The notes beneath the pieces were generated by a model. The model was not told where the DNA came from. It searched no databases and was given only the letters and a program-made list of their open reading frames with translations. Positions 15,201 to 22,920 of a stretch of DNA of 64,000 bases are shown piece by piece (the stretch's first letter is position 1; each line of letters begins with the position of its first letter). This stretch comes from Candidatus Aenigmatarchaeota archaeon (GTDB taxonomy: Archaea; Aenigmatarchaeota; Aenigmatarchaeia; GW2011-AR5): NCBI GenBank assembly GCA_016193585.1, contig JACPRW010000006.1, positions 64,293 to 128,292 on the forward strand. Reading direction: 5' to 3'. Position numbers and translations under genes: made by a program.

Positions 15201-17076
15201 CGGCGGCAACCTCAACAGTTCCGCTGAGCTGAACTTCACCATAGACCTGCCGCCGCGGCTCTCGGTTCAGGCGCCGCTCAACAGCACGAATATTTCCTCG
15301 ACCAACGTCACGCTCAATTACACCGTAGGCGACACGTACGGCATCGACCGCTGCTGGCTCGTCAATACGAGCGGGAGCACCATTTTCCTTAATACAGGCC
15401 CCGGAGCCACGTGCGCGAACATCACGTTCCTCGGCGCCGAGAATCAGCCCAGCAACATCACCGTGTCGGTCAACGACACGAAAGGCAGCGTCAACTGGAC
15501 GCAGCTTTTCTTCACGGTCGACGGCATACTGCCTTTCATAACCTTCGAAAGCCCCACGCCCAACGCCACAACGAACGCGAGCACCGTCAGGCAGAACGCG
15601 AAAACGGTGCTCATCAACATCAGCGGAAACGAGAACCTCGACACCGTGACGCTCGAATGGAACGGCGCCAACGAAAGCATGGCAGGGAACTATACATCAT
15701 GGTCGAAGAACAAGTCAATAGCAACCCCGGGCAGCTACACCTTCAAGGTGTGGGCGAACGACACAGCAGGGAACAGGAACGTTTCTGAAAGCCGCACGTT
15801 CAACGTCACTGACACGGTGAAACCTGAGGTGACCGCGTCCTCGCCCACCGCGGGGACGTATTCGGCGAGCAACATATCGCTCAACTTCACCGCAGGCGAC
15901 AACTTCGCGGTTGACGCGTGCTGGTACCGGCTCAACGGAGGGGCGAACACCATGCTCGCGGGCTGCGCGAACATCACCTTTCTTGCCGCAACCGGCGGCA
16001 ACACGGTCAACCTCTCGGTCAACGATACCTCAGGAAACAGGAATGAAACGAGCATTGCGTTCACGTACACTGAGCCGACAACGACGACAACGACCGGCGG
16101 AGGCGGTTCCGCCGCCCCCTCTGCCACCACGAACACGTCGATACCCCAGCAGAACCAGACGAGCACGGTCAACATCACGGCAAACGGCACCGCAGAAATA
16201 AACGTCTCCATAAACGGGTCGGTAACCAAAATTGTTCTCAGGACGCTGCATGCTGCCACCAACGTGAAGGTGACCGTGAAGCGGCTTGCAGCAAAGCCTG
16301 CAGGAGTCGCGGCGCCGGCAGGCGCTGCCTTCGAATATCTCGACATAACCGCAGAAAACCTGAGCGCCGCCACCATAGACAGGGCAGCCATCCAGTTCAA
16401 TGTCAGCACTACGTGGCTCAGCGCAAACAACGTGACTGCCATGGATGTGCTCCTGAAGCGCTACAGCGGCAGTGCGTGGGAAAATCTCACGACAACAAAA
16501 CTACGTGAAACGGCATCCGTCGTCCTGTACGAAGCAACAACTCCGGGATTCTCCACATTCGCCATTGTCGCAGAGAAAGCGCCGTCGCCACTGACCGTCT
16601 GCGGCAACAGCGTCCGGGAAGGAGCAGAACAGTGCGATGGCACCGACCTCGCCGGCCAGTCGTGCAGCAGCAAAGGGTTTGCCAACGGCACGCTCAGGTG
16701 CACCAGCAGCTGCGCGTATGACACGAGCGTCTGCATGACAGCAGCGCAGCCGGCGTGCGGCAACGGCGTGTGCGAATCAGGAGAAAACGCGACATGTGCC
16801 CGGGACTGTGCACTGCAAGGCGACGGGCAGGGTGGCATTGACTTCATTCCTATCGTTATCGTCATTGCGGTGCTCGCCGGCCTCGCGTACGGAGCGAAAC
16901 GGTTCCTCGCCTCCCGGCAGGAGGAAACACAGGACGACCTGCTGCTCTTTGCCGTGAAGAGCCTCCAGGCAGGCTACAGCGTGAGCTACGTGAAGGAAAT
17001 ACTGCAGGACCGGGGCTACGACAAGGAAACCATCAGCAGCGTGCTGCGCAAGGCGATGAGGCGGGTTGCGAAGTGA
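12214..17076 (+). CDS. Giant cell-surface subtilisin-like protease (1620 aa)
   Basis: The signal peptide is MRFFSGMIIAALMITAVAVFSA. S8 catalytic residues are Asp229 (AEWDQGW), His264 (THVAGTM), Asn367 (FAAGND) and Ser463 (GTSMAAP). A jelly-roll P-like domain follows (ELKITLAWDDY...), then about six or seven Ig-like repeats of ~90 residues, each with NLTYNYTP.../VNDTAGN and one CW...C pair, rich in N-glycosylation sequons. Next come a TTTTTTGGGG linker, a PGF-pre-PGF domain (VNITANGTAEINVS...TPGFSTFAIVAEK), two Cys-rich repeats, a TM helix (FIPIVIVIAVLAGLAYGAK) and a ~45-residue cytosolic tail. It likely processes or degrades proteins at the S-layer. The DTG motif at the Asp is replaced by WDQG. 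Confidence 0.92.
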   Translation: MRFFSGMIIAALMITAVAVFSAPQPPALANNIFLKSRTITNYGPLSSFSARTGGHYIIQFSHVPTDDGKAALEANGILLLSYLPDKAWYAYVEPDAMLTNVTYLGPVLPNDKLPPMLQEGVPDWMRNGDATANLSVTFFPDVSPDDADRTIEAHGGIVKRRMAGTARDVQLPAESLHSITNEDGVKWVENSNTRLAALNDGARNASGVTGLLDAPYHLNGTGVVIAEWDQGWAERTHSALSAKTTRGDDGCTETECADDSHATHVAGTMLANGSGSNYAYRGMAPNATLITYEWPDDGTSELYNETNLSTAVYNASVSQNSWGYSTQANGCGIMGDYTAFSAAYDNIIHGNQSVTSRTMTIVFAAGNDRSTNSAYCGSQGHTYNTTTGPGGTAKNTITVGAVDSDTSAMTSFSSWGPTDDGRIKPDVVAPGCENTTNLNDALAYRSIWSTITGNTYSGSCGTSMAAPVVSGIAALIYQDYRQTFNRTPLPSTVKALLVHTARDVNNTGPDYTSGYGIVNATAAIAKLREDNRTDVVKEGNVSQNTAETHQLTLSGRSELKITLAWDDYQGDPNAANALVNDLDLLVYTTAGTRFFPWTLDKTNPATGAVQTQRDALNNIEQVYVANASSGTWNITINGTAVPNGPQNYSLVISVTDTTLPEIRFLTPTPGNSSNISSSWVYINATSNEVITGAVLEWNNGTVTNFTMSGNTTHFFYNATSLDNRTYSYKVFVNDTANNTNVSDVRYVTVDTIVPQISISLPANLTYNYTPSLNFSASDAFGRVDRCWFALNRNETNATISSCQNLSLIGAEGFNNLTVYVNDTAGNTNSSPVNFTIDTVLSVIMVTSPKNTTYNYTNFTLNYSVTDVAVSSCWFLNTTGERINLSGCINATFNATPNSQSNITVYVNDTANNTQSSQIFFSVDMSVPNITAAFPLNQTYNYTPGINFTVTNAFGALDNCWYTNVTASSIFLPACANISAGNFSEGMNVVRLFINDTGGNLNSSAELNFTIDLPPRLSVQAPLNSTNISSTNVTLNYTVGDTYGIDRCWLVNTSGSTIFLNTGPGATCANITFLGAENQPSNITVSVNDTKGSVNWTQLFFTVDGILPFITFESPTPNATTNASTVRQNAKTVLINISGNENLDTVTLEWNGANESMAGNYTSWSKNKSIATPGSYTFKVWANDTAGNRNVSESRTFNVTDTVKPEVTASSPTAGTYSASNISLNFTAGDNFAVDACWYRLNGGANTMLAGCANITFLAATGGNTVNLSVNDTSGNRNETSIAFTYTEPTTTTTTGGGGSAAPSATTNTSIPQQNQTSTVNITANGTAEINVSINGSVTKIVLRTLHAATNVKVTVKRLAAKPAGVAAPAGAAFEYLDITAENLSAATIDRAAIQFNVSTTWLSANNVTAMDVLLKRYSGSAWENLTTTKLRETASVVLYEATTPGFSTFAIVAEKAPSPLTVCGNSVREGAEQCDGTDLAGQSCSSKGFANGTLRCTSSCAYDTSVCMTAAQPACGNGVCESGENATCARDCALQGDGQGGIDFIPIVIVIAVLAGLAYGAKRFLASRQEETQDDLLLFAVKSLQAGYSVSYVKEILQDRGYDKETISSVLRKAMRRVAK

Positions 17077-17095
17077 CGGCGAACAGAACTCTGTT

Positions 17096-17113
17096 GGGCT
17101 TTGTTTAAGAAGT
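17096..17113 (+). repeat. Left terminal inverted repeat of the insertion element
   Basis: GGGCTTTGTTTAAGAAGT, an exact inverse of the right end. It lies 19 bp after the subtilase stop codon and 20 bp beyond the transposase stop. Confidence 0.9.
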
Positions 17114-17132
17114 CTGATTTTGCCTTGACATT

Positions 17133-18365
17133 TTAAACATCCTCCTCACTTTTTAAACAGAAATTGGGTTGTATTCCCAATTCATGCATTTCCTGAATTA
17201 TCACGCAGATGTTGTGGCAAAGAACCTTTAACAGAATTTCGTTTATTTGTGCTGTCTTGTCCTTGCTTCTTACTTTCGTGCCGAATTTTGCTTTTATCAT
17301 ACTGAATGTTGTTTCAATGTTAGACCTCGCATGATAGTGGTCTAAAAATCTCTCCCTGTTATATTCAAAATAAAGCCACATCTTTCTCCAGAGCCTGCAT
17401 CCCTTTGATGTGCGTTTTGTATTTTTCTTGAATGGGATGTAAGGCAAGGCATCGTATTCATTGACTAACTTGAAGTTCTTTCTGGACAAATACGCCTTAT
17501 CTGCAAGCACCTCAAAGATGCCAAAGTTCTTTCCTGTCTTATTCACTAATTCTGGAAGTATCGGGCAATCATTCGCATAAGCATCTGTAACTTTTATTCC
17601 TGTAATTATGTTTGTTTTCACGCCACAAATGGCATGGGCTTTGAGCCATATTCTCTTGTCCATATCCTTTCCGTATTTGGCATCAAACCATCTCTTGTAT
17701 TGGATTGTAGCAAAACCTGTGCTATCAACAGCAAACTTAGCCTCGCATCCCTTTAGAGGCAGACTGGATATTTCTATAAGTTTTTCCAGAATAGAAGTAA
17801 GTTCTTCATTTCTCATGTAATTGCTAATGCTGGAATAACAGCATATAGAATCAACAAAGCCTTCTTCGTGGGCTTGTCTCATGTCAGAAATAAACCTTCT
17901 ACAAGAGAATCCAGTATAAACCTTCAAAGCGGAAGCAAATACCATTTCGCCGAAAGCCATTTTAGGTCTGCCAAACTGATAATCTGGATTATCAATATTG
18001 CCACATAAATCCGCAAGCAGTCTCATGAATAGGTCTTTCTCATGTGTTTGTGCCTTGTTGTAGGCAGTCCAATTTTGCGGATATGTTATCCTCATGCTTT
18101 TTTCTATTGTGACATTTCCCTCCGAATCTGTTGTTTTCGTGATTATGAACTCCACTGCAAAACAATGTTTGCATGGCTGATGCCTTAGTTCGTAATCAGG
18201 GCAACTGCACTGCGAATGATAGCCATCTGAAATTACGAGGTATAGCCCCATACCGCTTTGCGATGGAACTAACCATCCTTCTTCTGTTTTCTTTATCTTG
18301 CAGTTCTTGGCAATTTTTAAGCCTCTCTGCTTTCTGACTTCATTTTCAATTTCTATTGTTTGCAT
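17133..18365 (-). CDS. DDE transposase with N-terminal SWIM zinc finger
   Basis: 410 aa. Residues ~50-75 form a SWIM finger (CSCPDYELRHQPCKH). The catalytic domain follows, with DSTGF for the first Asp, VLADKAYLSRKN for the second and RSNIETTFSMIKAKFG for the Glu, the IS4/IS5-like 'D...D...E with N-IE...K' layout. The SWIM finger probably binds DNA ends. The frame is intact, so the element may still be active. The gene ends 20 bp from the left inverted repeat and reads away from the passenger genes. Confidence 0.9.
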   Translation of the reverse strand: MQTIEIENEVRKQRGLKIAKNCKIKKTEEGWLVPSQSGMGLYLVISDGYHSQCSCPDYELRHQPCKHCFAVEFIITKTTDSEGNVTIEKSMRITYPQNWTAYNKAQTHEKDLFMRLLADLCGNIDNPDYQFGRPKMAFGEMVFASALKVYTGFSCRRFISDMRQAHEEGFVDSICCYSSISNYMRNEELTSILEKLIEISSLPLKGCEAKFAVDSTGFATIQYKRWFDAKYGKDMDKRIWLKAHAICGVKTNIITGIKVTDAYANDCPILPELVNKTGKNFGIFEVLADKAYLSRKNFKLVNEYDALPYIPFKKNTKRTSKGCRLWRKMWLYFEYNRERFLDHYHARSNIETTFSMIKAKFGTKVRSKDKTAQINEILLKVLCHNICVIIQEMHELGIQPNFCLKSEEDV

Positions 18366-18469
18366 CTTATCACCTTACTTTTATAGTATATGAATACATA
18401 ATAATATACAGATAAATATATAAAGCTTACTTACCAAATAATATACTATATAAGTATGATGTGATTTGC
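18366..18469. promoter_or_regulatory. Divergent AT-rich promoter region of transposase and zinc-ribbon gene
   Basis: 104 bp separate the two divergent starts. TATA-like stretches occur on both strands: TATAAGTATG and ATATACTATATAAG toward the zinc-ribbon gene, and TTTATATATTTATC toward the transposase. The near-palindromic ATAGTATAT/ATATACTAT could be an operator or a shared regulatory site. Confidence 0.55.
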
Positions 18470-18640
18470 ATGGGCAAGGTCAAGATTTCAGTTGATGGTT
18501 ATAGGTGCGAAAGATGCGAATATCAGTGGATACCACGCAAGGCAGACTATCCGAAAGTCTGCCCTCGCTGTAAGAGTCCCTATTGGGATAAGGCACGGAA
18601 AAGACCTGTTCAAGCAGATGCAAAGAAACTAAAAGTTTGA
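18470..18640 (+). CDS. 56-aa zinc-ribbon protein (passenger or partner of transposase)
   Basis: Too short for the track. MGKVKISVDGYRCERCEYQWIPRKADYPKVCPRCKSPYWDKARKRP... shows a CERC...CPRC ribbon with a basic tail, a common archaeal miniprotein form. It starts 104 bp from the transposase start on the opposite strand inside the element. It could regulate transposition or be an incidental passenger. The 18641-18925 stretch after it has a track ORF (18637-18957) with no recognisable motif and holds nothing I can call. Confidence 0.75.
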   Translation: MGKVKISVDGYRCERCEYQWIPRKADYPKVCPRCKSPYWDKARKRPVQADAKKLKV

Positions 18641-18925
18641 GATATATAATAAGGGAATCAGGTGGCGGTGCTTCCAATTCACAGCTTCCACGCCTCCGTT
18701 GTGGTTTCGTGCGGGTTGTTGCCCGCTTGTCATCGCTTCGTGGCTTGGGCATGTGTTGGTTGCGGGGAACGCCATCATCATTTTCCCTTCTCAATATATG
18801 CATAGAGTCTTTATATTCTTATCTGTTTTCAGCGATTTTCATCTATCCGTTTTCTGCTCTTATTTTAGAAGAGAAACGATGGGAAGCTTTAAATAGATTC
18901 CTAATTATCTTGTGGAAAGATAACT

Positions 18926-19603
18926 ATGTCAAAAATAGGAAATTACGAATACCCTGATTTGCGGGTTAGTGATGCTATAGACTTAGCTAAAAAATTCCAT
19001 GAGAAATTAAATGGAACTACACAAAGTCCTGATGCATTAGCTGGTGCTTGGGGACATAGTAGTGCGAAAAGTGGCACTTTCCTCGTAAAATTAGGTGCTA
19101 TGAGGAAATATGGTCTTATAGATGGCAGAGGTCAGAGTCTTGCATTGTCATCATTAGCCGAAAAAATACTATTTCCAAAAAAGGATGAATATGATGTCGC
19201 AGTAAAAGAAATGATATTCAAAATAGACATTTGGAAGAAACTATATGAAAGATTAAATGGTAAAGAACCAGACTCAAACTTCTGGATTATACTCCAAGAA
19301 ATTACCAATATTGATAGAGCCACGGCAAACGCAGAGGCAGATAAAATCAGTAAGTTTTATAAAGATGTCTTGTCATATTTGAAAGCAGGCGATACTAAAA
19401 TGTTCAATCAATCACCCACTCCTAATTTAGAACCTGATTATAGTGGCTCTATGCCATCTGCAGATATTCACAAGATAGACTTTGAAGGAATACTGATGCG
19501 TATTCCAAAAGAACATAATTCTATTGACACTGCTATAGAGCTTCTTCAGATGCTAAAGAAAAAGGAATCAACACGGCAAACGAGCAAAAGTAAAAAGGAA
19601 TAA
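18926..19603 (+). CDS. DUF5343-like winged-helix protein (passenger)
   Basis: 225 aa. The N-terminal half (YPDLRVSDAIDLAKKFHEKLNGTTQSPDALAGAWGHSSAKSGTFLVKLGAMRKYGLIDGRGQSLALSSLAEKIL) has the sequence pattern of DUF5343-like winged-helix domains. The rest is helical, with a polar C-terminal region ending in a Lys/Ser-rich tail. A TATA-like CTTTAAATAG lies ~30 nt before the start. DNA binding is inferred from the fold only. It converges on the 356-aa gene, leaving 97 bp between the stops. Passenger status and proximity suggest the two may work together. Confidence 0.65.
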   Translation: MSKIGNYEYPDLRVSDAIDLAKKFHEKLNGTTQSPDALAGAWGHSSAKSGTFLVKLGAMRKYGLIDGRGQSLALSSLAEKILFPKKDEYDVAVKEMIFKIDIWKKLYERLNGKEPDSNFWIILQEITNIDRATANAEADKISKFYKDVLSYLKAGDTKMFNQSPTPNLEPDYSGSMPSADIHKIDFEGILMRIPKEHNSIDTAIELLQMLKKKESTRQTSKSKKE

Positions 19604-19700
19604 AATTATAACTTACTACAAAGTAAGCGCAACCTTGGTATAGGGTACGCTGTAATAGTTAATTATATCAGTAAAGTATATAAGCATTCAGTGTAGGAAA

Positions 19701-20771
19701 CTACACCGACTTTTTAACCTCTTTTGAGATGGTTGAAATATCAAAACTCTTAAGTGATTTTCCCATTTTCTTCAAGGTTTCTATGGCTTTTTTACCTTCG
19801 TCAGAGAAATATACTGCATAGTCACCATTTTGTATCAATTGCGTATCTTCTTCTGACTTAAAAAATTTGACACACCCATCTAACATATTAGCAAATGTAA
19901 ATATAGTGTCCATTGTAGGTTCATTCTTTAGAGCTTCAGATGAAATAAATTGGTTCTTATCTTTGAAAACAAACACAATCGGATGTTTGTATCTATCTTT
20001 TACACGAATATTTTTAGAGTGCAGAGGAATTATTTTCCTGTAATGATATCCGCTAATTGAGTATTCGTAAACCTTATTATTCATTTCAGGCAATACAGAT
20101 CTAAAATTACCATATTGAATAAACTTCTTTTGTTTAGCGAGTCGTAGCTCTACGAGTTGTAGTGCTATATCAGCAGTAGAAATTAATGGATTACACTTAT
20201 CTCCACTTGGATATACGTGTATTGGTATATCACTTATTTCTTCCCATGCTTCTGTAATTCTACCCTGAAAACTATCAAGCATGGGTGTTATTCCATTTTT
20301 AATTAAGAAATCTTTTATTCTCCATACACATACGTAAGGAAAATAGTTATTCAGATGCTTTTCTACCAATTCATCAAAGTTCAATACACTATTTGAGAGT
20401 TTATGTTTAAGTTCTCTTTCCAATCTACCAAATGCCAAAGGAGTATCATCTTTTCTGAATAATGTATAAAATATATTAACAGCTTCTATTGAGGATGATA
20501 TATTTCTCCAAAATATCTGGTGAATAGGTATCCCACATTGAGCAAATATTTTACAGAAATCATAATTGCAATAAATAAACTTATCTTTGTCAATTCCGCA
20601 CGATTTTAATGTGGCATCTATAGCATTATCATACATATCTTTGAATTCGGAATAGTTTTTTGTAGAAATTCCACACCCTAAGACGCACTTAAAACTTTTT
20701 TGTTCGCCCGTATCTGGATGTATCCACTCTTTTTTAACTAAAATTGAGTCTATACCAATAGCTGATTCCAT
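19701..20771 (-). CDS. Unknown 356-aa passenger protein, possibly RNase H-like
   Basis: I do not recognise this protein with confidence. It begins GIDSILVKKEW and carries spaced acidic segments (KFIYCNYDFCKIF, ITPMLDSFQGRITEAWEEI, PLISTADIALQLVELRL). That order, with strand-Asp and a late 'AD' on a helix, recalls DUF3800/RNase H-fold proteins, but this is inference. The C-terminal third (from about 250) is mixed alpha/beta. Codon use is AT-rich like the rest of the element. It reads toward the DUF5343-like gene. A defence or maintenance role is only suggested by its location in a mobile element. Confidence 0.6.
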   Translation of the reverse strand: MESAIGIDSILVKKEWIHPDTGEQKSFKCVLGCGISTKNYSEFKDMYDNAIDATLKSCGIDKDKFIYCNYDFCKIFAQCGIPIHQIFWRNISSSIEAVNIFYTLFRKDDTPLAFGRLERELKHKLSNSVLNFDELVEKHLNNYFPYVCVWRIKDFLIKNGITPMLDSFQGRITEAWEEISDIPIHVYPSGDKCNPLISTADIALQLVELRLAKQKKFIQYGNFRSVLPEMNNKVYEYSISGYHYRKIIPLHSKNIRVKDRYKHPIVFVFKDKNQFISSEALKNEPTMDTIFTFANMLDGCVKFFKSEEDTQLIQNGDYAVYFSDEGKKAIETLKKMGKSLKSFDISTISKEVKKSV

Positions 20772-20963
20772 TATAGTAAATAGACAAAAATAATTAAATA
20801 GATATAAAATTCTGTAAAGTTGTTTATTAACACTTACGCAATAGGCATTTTTAATCTTTTAGAAATATTCAGCAAGGCTATTATTATTGTTCTATTGTCT
20901 GTCATAGTAAATATATACTTGAATGACTTTTTAAACAAAAACCCGACTTTCTAAACAAGTGCC

Positions 20964-20981
20964 ACTTCTTAAACAAAGCCC
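20964..20981 (-). repeat. Right terminal inverted repeat of the insertion element
   Basis: ACTTCTTAAACAAAGCCC, the exact reverse complement of the left end. It is preceded by two more (T)TTAAACA / CTAAACA repeats within 35 bp. Confidence 0.9.
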
Positions 20982-20997
20982 CCCCTGTTGTATAACC

Positions 20998-21005
20998 TTT
21001 ATATA
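20998..21005 (+). promoter_or_regulatory. TATA box of the Tat lipoprotein gene
   Basis: TTTATATA lies 23-30 nt upstream of the ATG at 21028, which implies a leaderless transcript. It lies just outside the right end of the insertion element, so the element did not remove the core promoter but separated it from its former upstream DNA. Confidence 0.6.
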
Positions 21006-21027
21006 CCACTTGATAGTAATGATATTT

Positions 21028-21867
21028 ATGCTTACCAGAAGGGCGCTTTTGCAGGGAGCAGCGGCAGCTGCCGGCACCCTGCTTGCAGGCTGTGCTTCAC
21101 CCGGCGTGCCTGCTCCTGCTGCCACCGCGCTTCCTGAACCGTCAGCCACGCCCCTCCCCACTCCTACCGAACCTGCTCCGCCGACAGCTACTGCTGCCCC
21201 GCCGGCCACAGCAACCGTTGAGCCTCTCCCCACTCCTTCAGTGCGCATAGTTAACCCTGCGCTGCAACTGCCTCCGTGGTGGTATGCGGACAAGGGAGCT
21301 AATCCAACACCGCCGCTGATAAGCAGAACCTACCGCATGGTAGACATGCTGGAACTCGTCATCCAGCCCAGCTACAGCTGGTGCCATGACTGCGACCCCT
21401 CCACCCCAGCGGAAACACGACGGGACGCTTTTGCCTATGCGCTCTACCAGAATCCTGGCAGGCAGCGGGGCGATCCCACGGCACGGGGCAGAGCCCTGCG
21501 ATGGGAGCAGCTCATCGACAAGGTACTACACCCGTATCTGGAAAGCACGTCAGCAGATACGCAGTATTTTCCAGACGACTCCATTGCGGTAATGGAACTT
21601 ACCACCTACTTGCACCCCTCACTGATGCCAGCAACACAGGAACCGTGCGGCGCATTAGAAGCGACAGCACATACTATTTTCAGATCATACACCCCACTCT
21701 ATCAGGCATGCGATCCAGAAACCGCTACCTACCGGGAACTTAGCGAAATGCCTGACGGCACGCTCATGCGGCTGGGCATCTCAGCTCAAGGGTATGCGTC
21801 GGTGACAACCGTCAGCCCTGCTGACGTTACCCATGGCAGCTACAAAGAGGCTTTTCTGGAGTATTAG
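21028..21867 (+). CDS. Tat-exported lipoprotein of unknown function
   Basis: MLTRRALLQGAAAAAGTLLAGC combines a twin-arginine motif with a lipobox, so the folded protein should be exported by Tat and lipidated at Cys22. A ~50-residue Pro/Thr/Ala linker follows (EPSATPLPTPTEPAPPT...). The folded domain (about 80-279) has several Cys and His (SYSWCHDCDPSTPAETRRDAF, QEPCGALEATAHTIF, YQACDPETATYREL) that could bind a metal or form disulfides. No family is recognised. The start follows the TATA box by ~25 nt; the track start lies upstream in the element end. Its stop codon overlaps the first arm of the hairpin array 21866-22058. Confidence 0.75.
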   Translation: MLTRRALLQGAAAAAGTLLAGCASPGVPAPAATALPEPSATPLPTPTEPAPPTATAAPPATATVEPLPTPSVRIVNPALQLPPWWYADKGANPTPPLISRTYRMVDMLELVIQPSYSWCHDCDPSTPAETRRDAFAYALYQNPGRQRGDPTARGRALRWEQLIDKVLHPYLESTSADTQYFPDDSIAVMELTTYLHPSLMPATQEPCGALEATAHTIFRSYTPLYQACDPETATYRELSEMPDGTLMRLGISAQGYASVTTVSPADVTHGSYKEAFLEY

Positions 21868-22058
21868 GATTTGCACAAGATATGGTGAATTGCACTAGTT
21901 ATGTCCTGATATTATTTGCAATTCACCTATAGAAAATTGCGCGTTAATACGACATAAGCTGCGCAATTATCTATATGTTACATGATATCGTGCAAATTCT
22001 ATATATCTATATAGCGAATTGCATTTTCATGTTGCACACCCAATGCAATTCTCTATAA
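21866..22058 (+). repeat. Three-hairpin array with outer closing stem, copy 1
   Basis: Outer arms AGGATTTGCAC (21866) and GTGCAAATTCT (to ~22000) enclose two hairpins: GGTGAATTGCA/TGCAATTCACC and AATTGCGC/GCGCAATT. The loops contain TATGTCCTGATATTA and TAATACGACATA, which are near reverse complements of each other. A third hairpin follows at 22012-22054 (GAATTGCATT/AATGCAATTC). The second copy at 42478-42660 differs by paired, compensating changes. The stretch 22059-22296 beyond it holds no convincing gene; two minus-strand track ORFs there look like relic or shadow sequence. Confidence 0.85.
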
Positions 22059-22296
22059 GTTGAAGGCAACCCGCGTAAAAAGTTCATAGAAAAATCCAAA
22101 ATTTGCGAAGCAAAGCGATGAGTTGACTCGTCTGTTTTGAAAAGGGAACGTGCCGCCGGCTGGACTCCGGGTTCTGTTTGGAATGTTTCGGCCGCTTCTT
22201 GATGTCTCTGTAGATATAGGCTGATAGAAACTTCGCATGCATAGGTCAAAAAGCTTATATACTAAAGTGAATAGTATTATTCATTAAGTGAATATA

Positions 22297-22920
22297 ATGA
22301 GACAGGAAACTGCATTAAAAATAATCGCTCTTCTGAGGAAAGATTTAGATAGGGGTATTACTATTCTTGAAATATCAAAAAGGCTTACGATAGGCTACAG
22401 GCCTGCTTACAATCATGTAAGCACTATGGAAAAAGAAGGCATAATAGCAATTAATAAAGTAGGCAATGCAAAACAATGCTTTCTAAACTTAGAGAATGCT
22501 AAATGCAGGCATTTTCTGGCTGAAACCGATATGCTCAGAAAAGAAGAGTTGCTAAAAACGAACCAGAAACTTAAAGCTGTTCTTGAAAACCTAACAACAA
22601 AGTTAAACGAAACAAATATAGCAGACATTCACTCCATAGTCCTGTTTGGTAGCTATGCAAAAGGTACGGCAACTAAATCATCGGATGTAGACCTTTTGTT
22701 TATTGTAGCCGACATAAAAGACAAATCTGTGAGAGAAAGGATAGAGCGTGAGTGCGCGGGCTATCAGTATTCTCATAATGTCAAAGTAAGCCCGCTGATT
22801 ACTGATGTAATAGAATTCAAAAAAATGCTGAAATCAAAAGAATTAAATGTCGGTAAAGAAGCAAGAGCATACGGGTTGCCTTTATACGGTTCTGAAGTAT
22901 TCTGGAGGCTGATGGCATGA
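22297..22920 (+). CDS. Winged-helix-minimal nucleotidyltransferase fusion (MNT antitoxin-like)
   Basis: Start set at ATG 22297 (MRQETALKIIALLRKDLDRGITILEISKRL), nine bases inside the GTG-initiated track ORF. Residues ~1-70 are a winged HTH. Residues ~105-150 carry the nucleotidyltransferase signature GSYAKGTATKSSDVDLLF (GS...DxD). In HEPN-MNT modules the MNT protein neutralises the HEPN RNase, in characterised cases by adding AMP residues. The extra HTH would let it also act as its own repressor. Its TGA overlaps the next ATG (ATGA), which ties the two genes together translationally. AT-rich. Confidence 0.85.
   Translation: MRQETALKIIALLRKDLDRGITILEISKRLTIGYRPAYNHVSTMEKEGIIAINKVGNAKQCFLNLENAKCRHFLAETDMLRKEELLKTNQKLKAVLENLTTKLNETNIADIHSIVLFGSYAKGTATKSSDVDLLFIVADIKDKSVRERIERECAGYQYSHNVKVSPLITDVIEFKKMLKSKELNVGKEARAYGLPLYGSEVFWRLMA

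Larger units (their letters stand above)
17096..20981. mobile_element. Insertion element with 18-bp inverted ends, SWIM-type transposase and passenger genes
   Basis: GGGCTTTGTTTAAGAAGT at 17096-17113 is matched exactly by its reverse complement at 20964-20981. Both ends also hold sub-repeats of the form TTTTTAAACA (left ~17131-17158; right ~20930-20957), likely transposase-binding sites. The sequence CTGTTG lies beside both ends (17091-17096 and 20985-20990) and may be a target duplication, though the right copy is offset by a few C. Inside are the transposase, a zinc-ribbon gene, a DUF5343-like gene and a 356-aa unknown gene. AT-rich content contrasts with both flanks. It inserted just after the subtilase gene. 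Confidence 0.85.

Noticed and set aside
18637-18957. 106-aa plus-strand ORF between the zinc-ribbon and DUF5343-like genes
   Set aside because: It overlaps the TATA box and start of the downstream gene, has a low-quality composition and no ribosome site.
22007-22249. Two overlapping minus-strand ORFs (22007-22249, 22053-22238)
   Set aside because: Frames run through the third hairpin of the array, have no ribosome site or TATA in place, and look like relic or structured non-coding sequence.
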